Assembly (NCBI GenBank): GCA_004558865.1
Contig: SFCY01000070.1
Span: forward strand, 1-11,379
Direction of reading: 5' to 3'
Origin: Bacteroidales bacterium
GTDB taxonomy: Bacteria; Bacteroidota; Bacteroidia; Bacteroidales; Bacteroidaceae
DNA length: 11,379 bases
The notes under the pieces are model-generated. The model saw only the letters and a list, made by a program, of their open reading frames with translations, was not told the origin of the DNA and searched no databases. Positions 7,729 through 11,379 of this stretch are shown here, piece after piece (positions within the stretch are counted from its first letter, which is position 1; the number at the start of each line of letters is the position of its first letter). Both the position numbers and the translations under genes were made by a program.

Positions 7729-9357
7729 ATGAAACACAATGTTACCCTAACCCTCATCCTGGCCGCGTTCTCTTCTGCCATAGCTTGTGCGCAGCAGTTC
7801 CGACCCGCCAATCCCGCCCCTGTTAGGCTGCAAGTGGTCAGCGTGCAAAAGGCCGGCCAACTCACCCCCGTCACCACAACTCCCATCGTCTCCCAGCCCG
7901 AGGGCGACCTCCTGCCAAATTTGGAGTGGACATCGAGAGCCTGCTATGCGGAGGGCCAGTCGGCGGTTTGGAAAGACCGCGAGGGATTGGTGGCCGAGGT
8001 GGTCAGGAAAGGCAACGAGATGTATCTCCACAACCCCGTCTCCATGCTCGCCGGCTCCATCAGTTGCTGGGTGAAAGGCAGTTTGGGCAGCGATGGCACT
8101 GTCCTGACGATACCCACCCCCCAGGCCTACGCCTTGAACAATCCCGGTACGGAGCAGGAAACCATGCTCTATGCCACGCGCATCAGCGCCACCGACGGCA
8201 GCGTGGAGAATGGCAAGATGGACTTGACCTTCACCTACGGCGATGAGGGGCTGACACAGACCGACGGCGGCATGCTCGCCATCACCGACTTGGAGGGCAA
8301 CTTCTATGGCTATGGCGACATGAAGATCCTGCTGCGTGCCATCACCGACAAGGTGACGACACTGCCCGACGGACTTGTCCCCGAGAGCTACACCTTGTCC
8401 TACGAATCGCAGGGGAGCAAGGGAAAGCAGACCGCCCAAGTGGCCTTTGATGGCAGCGAGGTCTATATCTCCAATCCTCTTGGCTCCGGCTCTTCCTGGT
8501 TGAAGGCCACCTTGGACGGCAACACCCTGTCGCTGGCCACCCGGCAGTATTTGGGAGCCGAGGCGGGCTACCTGTTCTATATGGGCGCGGCCAAGGACTC
8601 TACCTATGTGGTGAGCAATCCTATCACGGGCGACCAGACGGTGGGCACCTACAACTTGATCGACAAGCCCGCCATCCTGTTCGACTACGACCCAGCCACA
8701 AAGACCTTCCATTCCTCCGACATCATGATTGTCAATGCGGGCAAGAACCGTATTGGCGACACCTATGTCGCCTACGGCAAGCCGGCCTACGTGCCTTGGA
8801 CCATGCTGCCCGCCACGCCTGCCACACCGAAGATTGACTCTTATCTCGACCTGTCGCCCTACGCCTCCTACGGACTCTCGGGAGCCATCGTCACGTTTAC
8901 GGTACCATCGGTCGATGTCGACGACAATTTCATTGCCCAGGAGAATCTTTATTACCGCATGTCGTTCGATGGTCAGCCCAAGGAGCTGTTTGGCGCCCGC
9001 GACATCCCTTATTACTTCACCGGCAGCGACGCTTCTGCCGTGCTTCAAGGCAGCGGCGACAGCCGTCAGCTGCAGGTAGACACGGCTCCCACCGACAGCA
9101 TCAGCATCCAGAGCTTCTATGTCGTCGGCAGCGAGACGAGGGCATCCGACATCGTCACCTATCTCATTGCTGATGGCACAAGCCATGTCACCAATGGGCT
9201 CCTGGCCGTCAGCCAGCCGGTGGCCGCCGCTCCCGTCGCCACCTCTTGGTACGACCTGAGCGGAAGAGCCGTCAGCGATTTCTCTTCCCATGGTGTCTAT
9301 GTCTGCAAGATGAGGTATGCCGATGGGAAGGTGACGGTGAAGAAAGTGTTGCGTTAA
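7729..9357 (+). CDS. Secreted beta-module protein with sorting-type C-terminal tail, function unknown
   Basis: This encodes a 542-residue exported protein. The signal peptide MKHNVTLTLILAAFSSAIAC is followed by AQQF, with probable cleavage near residue 21. A cysteine at residue 20 is preceded by AIA, a poor lipobox, so lipoprotein processing is less likely. Two related modules are visible: about 90-145 (GNEMYLHNPVSM...CWVKGSLGSDGTVLTIP) and about 235-280 (GSEVYISNPLGSGSSWLKAT, then LDGNTLSLATRQYLG). This pattern, a short strand, then W-[VL]-K-[GA] and a [DG]-T-[VL] strand, recurs in exported Bacteroidales proteins. Residues about 360-435 (PATPKIDSYLDLS..., VDVDDNFIAQENLYYRMSFDG) look like a separate Ig-like domain. 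The tail (about 506-542) has WYDLSGRAV, HGVYV and KVTVKKVLR. No catalytic motif is seen. Its stop lies 18 nt before the next peptidase's start, so it probably shares a transcript with that gene. It could be a partner, inhibitor or substrate of the peptidase, but the sequence does not decide this. Confidence 0.88.
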   Translation: MKHNVTLTLILAAFSSAIACAQQFRPANPAPVRLQVVSVQKAGQLTPVTTTPIVSQPEGDLLPNLEWTSRACYAEGQSAVWKDREGLVAEVVRKGNEMYLHNPVSMLAGSISCWVKGSLGSDGTVLTIPTPQAYALNNPGTEQETMLYATRISATDGSVENGKMDLTFTYGDEGLTQTDGGMLAITDLEGNFYGYGDMKILLRAITDKVTTLPDGLVPESYTLSYESQGSKGKQTAQVAFDGSEVYISNPLGSGSSWLKATLDGNTLSLATRQYLGAEAGYLFYMGAAKDSTYVVSNPITGDQTVGTYNLIDKPAILFDYDPATKTFHSSDIMIVNAGKNRIGDTYVAYGKPAYVPWTMLPATPATPKIDSYLDLSPYASYGLSGAIVTFTVPSVDVDDNFIAQENLYYRMSFDGQPKELFGARDIPYYFTGSDASAVLQGSGDSRQLQVDTAPTDSISIQSFYVVGSETRASDIVTYLIADGTSHVTNGLLAVSQPVAAAPVATSWYDLSGRAVSDFSSHGVYVCKMRYADGKVTVKKVLR

Positions 9358-9375
9358 TCCCCAATGCCTATAGCT

Positions 9376-11166
9376 ATGAACAAGATTATCCTTTCCCTGT
9401 TGTCCGCCATCGTCTGTCTGCCGGCCCTGTGCCAGCAGCGCAGCGATGCGGCCATGCTCCATGCCGCCCAAAGACAGTGGAGCTCACTCTGCCACAGTGC
9501 TGTGGGGTTGCCTCGCGAGGCAACCCTGCAGGTTCTCAAGCGCACGGATGCCCTCACTGTCTATGGCACTCCCGGGCAGGGCTTCGTCGTCACCGCCCGC
9601 TCCATGGATTTCCCTGCCGTGGTTGCCTATTCCGATTCCCGTTTTCCACAAGAGAATGTCCCCGATGGACTGCAATGGTGGATGGACAAGATGGAGCGGG
9701 TGATGGACTGTGGCTTCTATTCCTCGGCTGCCGCCCTCTCCAGCGACACCTACAGCCCCGTTGAACCCATGTTGAAGACCAATTGGGCGCAGGAGTCGCC
9801 TTACAACGGTCTCTGTCCGACCACTGGGGGTGCGTGGGGTTCCAAGCCCATGACGGGCTGTGTGGCCACGGCCATGGCACAGATTCTCAACTTCTTCCAA
9901 TATCCATCCTCCTCCACGGGCGACGCCTACTATCTTTTCGATGGCAGCGATGCCCATCACAACGTGTCGTTGTCCACCACTTTCGACTGGGCCAACATGG
10001 CCAACACCTACACTTGGGGCTATTCCGATGCGCAGGCAAAGGCCGTGCAGGAACTCATGCGCGATTGTGGCTATGCCTCGCACACCGTCTACTCCGCCCA
10101 AGGAAGTGGCACCACCGCCTACGATGCGGGCTACGGGCTGGCCCACAACATGCGCTACGACTCCTTGGCCCTGCGGGTGAGCCGCCGAATCTTCTTTGGC
10201 GACGACGACTGGATGACGGCCATCTACGACGAGCTGCAGGCGCGCCGCCCCATCCTCTACAATGCCGTCGACCCTGACAAGATGGGACACGCCTTCGTGT
10301 TCGATGGGATGGACAGCGAGGGACGCGTCCACATCAATTGGGGATGGTCGGGCGCCGCCAATGGCTATTTCGACGTGCGCTCCCTAAATGGCCTCATACC
10401 CTCTTACCCCAATCCCTATACGGGTGGGACCATCGCCTACAACTTCTGCGAGGACCAGATTATGGTGACAGGTTTCAAGCCACAGGAGACGCCTGATGCC
10501 GGTGAGCATTACCGTTCCTATTTTGCCATGCTTGAGCCAGACTCCATGTGGATCGACAACGACTCGCTGAAATTGAAGCCTGTTCCGATGTTCAACTTCA
10601 CGCATCTTGACTTCACGGGCTTGCTCGGCATAGTCGTTGAGGACACCACCGGCCACGCCGTGGTGCAGCCGTTCTTCTATACGCCTTGGCAGGGAGCGGA
10701 TGGGACGATAGGCCTGCTCGGCGGCTCCTATCCCACAACGGCCTTCTATCCTTCGGCCACGCTCAACGATGCCGATGGTACCACTCCGCGTCCCGATGGC
10801 AGGTATAAGATTTATTTGGTGTCGTGGTCGTCGCAGGAAATGGCCGGCCATCATGATCCTCAGCATGTCCGCTTCCCCGTGGCGTTTGCCAAGCCGGGCC
10901 AGCCCAACTACAACGTATGGGAAGTGCGTAAGGAGAATGGACATTGGGTGGAATCCTCCATGCGGCTCTCCGACCCGACGGTTGCCGACGGCATCTCAAC
11001 GCCACGCCTTCTCCCTGCCGACGGCAAGGTGAGGGTTTACGACATGCAGGGGCGGCTCATCTTCGAGGGCGACAGGCTTCCCAAATCACTTGGCTCGCAC
11101 CATGGCGTGGTGATTGTCAGGCAGAACGGCCGGTCGTATAAGATTAAGGCTGGTTCTATAAATTAA
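9376..11166 (+). CDS. C10 (streptopain-like) cysteine peptidase with C-terminal beta domain and sorting tail
   Basis: This is a second secreted C10 protease, 596 residues from ATG 9376. That start gives MNKIILSLLSAIVCLPALCQ, a clean signal peptide. The alternative ATG at 9364 adds only MPIA and lies 6 nt after the previous stop. Residues about 22-130 are the SpeB-type propeptide (GQGFVVTARSMDFPAVVAYS). Active-site residues are intact: Gln139 in NWAQESPYNGLCP, Cys162 in TGCVATAMAQ, His305 in GHAFVFDGMD and Asn321-Trp322 in NWGWSG. The Cys-His spacing is 143. Residues about 365-540 form a beta-rich post-catalytic domain that lacks the LRR/MBG extension of the other peptidase. The tail (about 555-596) has VYDMQGRLIFEG and HHGVVIVRQNGRSYKI, then a short AGSIN extension. 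A 22-bp palindrome lies in the propeptide coding region at 9505-9526. Divergent prodomains and distinct C-terminal domains suggest different substrates or localisation from the first peptidase. Confidence 0.93.
   Translation: MNKIILSLLSAIVCLPALCQQRSDAAMLHAAQRQWSSLCHSAVGLPREATLQVLKRTDALTVYGTPGQGFVVTARSMDFPAVVAYSDSRFPQENVPDGLQWWMDKMERVMDCGFYSSAAALSSDTYSPVEPMLKTNWAQESPYNGLCPTTGGAWGSKPMTGCVATAMAQILNFFQYPSSSTGDAYYLFDGSDAHHNVSLSTTFDWANMANTYTWGYSDAQAKAVQELMRDCGYASHTVYSAQGSGTTAYDAGYGLAHNMRYDSLALRVSRRIFFGDDDWMTAIYDELQARRPILYNAVDPDKMGHAFVFDGMDSEGRVHINWGWSGAANGYFDVRSLNGLIPSYPNPYTGGTIAYNFCEDQIMVTGFKPQETPDAGEHYRSYFAMLEPDSMWIDNDSLKLKPVPMFNFTHLDFTGLLGIVVEDTTGHAVVQPFFYTPWQGADGTIGLLGGSYPTTAFYPSATLNDADGTTPRPDGRYKIYLVSWSSQEMAGHHDPQHVRFPVAFAKPGQPNYNVWEVRKENGHWVESSMRLSDPTVADGISTPRLLPADGKVRVYDMQGRLIFEGDRLPKSLGSHHGVVIVRQNGRSYKIKAGSIN
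9492..9526. repeat. Two adjacent palindromes inside the peptidase coding sequence
   Basis: Bases 9505-9526 are a perfect 22-bp palindrome, with half-site GGGTTGCCTCG followed directly by its reverse complement. Just upstream, CCACAG (9492-9497) and CTGTGG (9500-9505) form a second inverted repeat around TG. Both lie about 115-150 nt into the second C10 peptidase gene and are read through in frame (VGLPREATL). Confidence 0.75.
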
Positions 11167-11171
11167 GTCGA

Positions 11172-11198
11172 GGCGTATTGGGCTTACGCCCACCTTTT
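11172..11198 (+). terminator. Possible weak intrinsic terminator after the last peptidase gene
   Basis: GGCGTA (11172-11177) pairs with TACGCC (11185-11190) around a 7-nt loop, starting 6 nt after the stop codon. An alternative pairing is GGGC (11180-11183) with GCCC (11188-11191). A short TTTT follows at 11195-11198. The T-run is brief and offset, so this is only a tentative end of the transcript. Larger structures lie just downstream. Confidence 0.35.
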
Positions 11199-11207
11199 CT
11201 CGCCATG

Positions 11208-11235
11208 GCAGAGCTCAAGCTCGCTTGAGCTCTGC
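11208..11235. repeat. Perfect 13-bp inverted repeat (hairpin)
   Basis: GCAGAGCTCAAGC (11208-11220) and its exact reverse complement GCTTGAGCTCTGC (11223-11235) flank a two-base TC centre. Further out, CCTTTTC (11193-11199) and GAAAAGG (11250-11256) also pair, which could extend it into a larger interrupted stem. No T-run follows the hairpin directly on the plus strand. Confidence 0.85.
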
Positions 11236-11256
11236 TCATTTGGCTTATCGAAAAGG

Positions 11257-11355
11257 TTCTGCAAGCTATCGGGACTCAAAACGTAAGTTGAAGAGGGAGT
11301 GTAGCGGGCTACACGACCAATGAGACTTGACGTTTTGAGACCGATAGATGCAGAA
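11257..11355. repeat. Long imperfect inverted repeat with nested palindrome
   Basis: The arm at 11257-11288 pairs with 11325-11355 in four blocks: TTCTGCA, CTATCGG, CTCAAAACGT and AAGT. That gives 28 matched positions, interrupted only by small asymmetric internal loops or bulges. The 36-nt loop contains a second palindrome, GTGTAGC (11299-11305) and GCTACAC (11308-11314), around GG. The conserved blocks and bulges suggest a folded RNA or a mobile palindromic element rather than chance. It runs close to the right edge of the window, so its full extent is unknown. Confidence 0.7.
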
Positions 11356-11379
11356 GACGACCGAAACGACAACTGCACT

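Noticed and set aside
7786..7788. Cysteine at residue 20 of the 542-residue protein as a lipoprotein anchor
   Set aside because: The preceding residues (AIA) lack the hydrophobic residue expected at lipobox position -3, and an ordinary signal peptidase site (ACA-Q) fits well.
9364..9375. ATG at 9364 as the start of the second C10 peptidase
   Set aside because: It adds only MPIA before a signal peptide that begins naturally with MNKIIL at 9376. It cannot be strictly excluded, since Bacteroidetes genes often lack a Shine-Dalgarno sequence to decide.
11184..11378. 64-codon minus-strand open frame at the right end
   Set aside because: It lies entirely over the nested inverted repeats, has no recognisable protein motif, and its serine-rich, repeat-driven composition is best explained by the repeats themselves. 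It could still be the end of something that continues beyond the window.
1..11379. CRISPR array, tRNA, rRNA or transposase
   Set aside because: No regularly spaced repeats, no cloverleaf-like sequence and no transposase motifs were seen on either strand.

Overview
The window reads as a chromosomal segment of a Bacteroidales bacterium, most likely a Prevotella-type organism. Three observations support this. The promoter-like sites match the Bacteroidetes -7/-33 type (TAnnTTTG). The proteins carry families typical of this group: C10 streptopain-like peptidases, BspA-type leucine-rich repeats, MBG-like and choice-of-anchor-J domains. All five proteins end in a short tail of the Bacteroidetes secretion/sorting type, such as 'FDLQGRK...KGVYIINGQKVVVR'. 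The coding regions are fairly GC-rich, while the first 200 bases are AT-rich.

Layout. Bases 1-228 are an AT-rich intergenic region. It has a leftward promoter serving a gene beyond the left edge and a rightward promoter for the first gene. Five genes follow, all on the plus strand and all with N-terminal signal peptides: (1) a 526-aa secreted protein of unknown function; (2) a 1152-aa multidomain surface protein with a propeller-like N-terminus, FN3-like domains and two anchor-J-type domains; (3) a 729-aa C10 cysteine peptidase fused to BspA-like LRRs and an MBG-like domain; (4) a 542-aa secreted protein built of repeated beta modules; (5) a 596-aa second C10 peptidase. Gaps 2-3 (27 nt) and 4-5 (18 nt) are short. 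Gaps 1-2 (119 nt) and 3-4 (124 nt) each contain an inverted repeat. Bases 11167-11379 hold no convincing gene but contain a dense set of inverted repeats.

How the genes may work together. The block looks like an export module: two SpeB/interpain-type peptidases with recognisable propeptides and intact active-site residues (Gln, Cys, His, Asn-Trp), interleaved with three non-enzymatic exported proteins. Their roles as adhesins, substrates, inhibitors or assembly partners cannot be read from the sequence. The C-terminal tails suggest a shared export and attachment route, probably type IX secretion or a related system. That is an inference from the tail motif, since no secretion-system component is present here.
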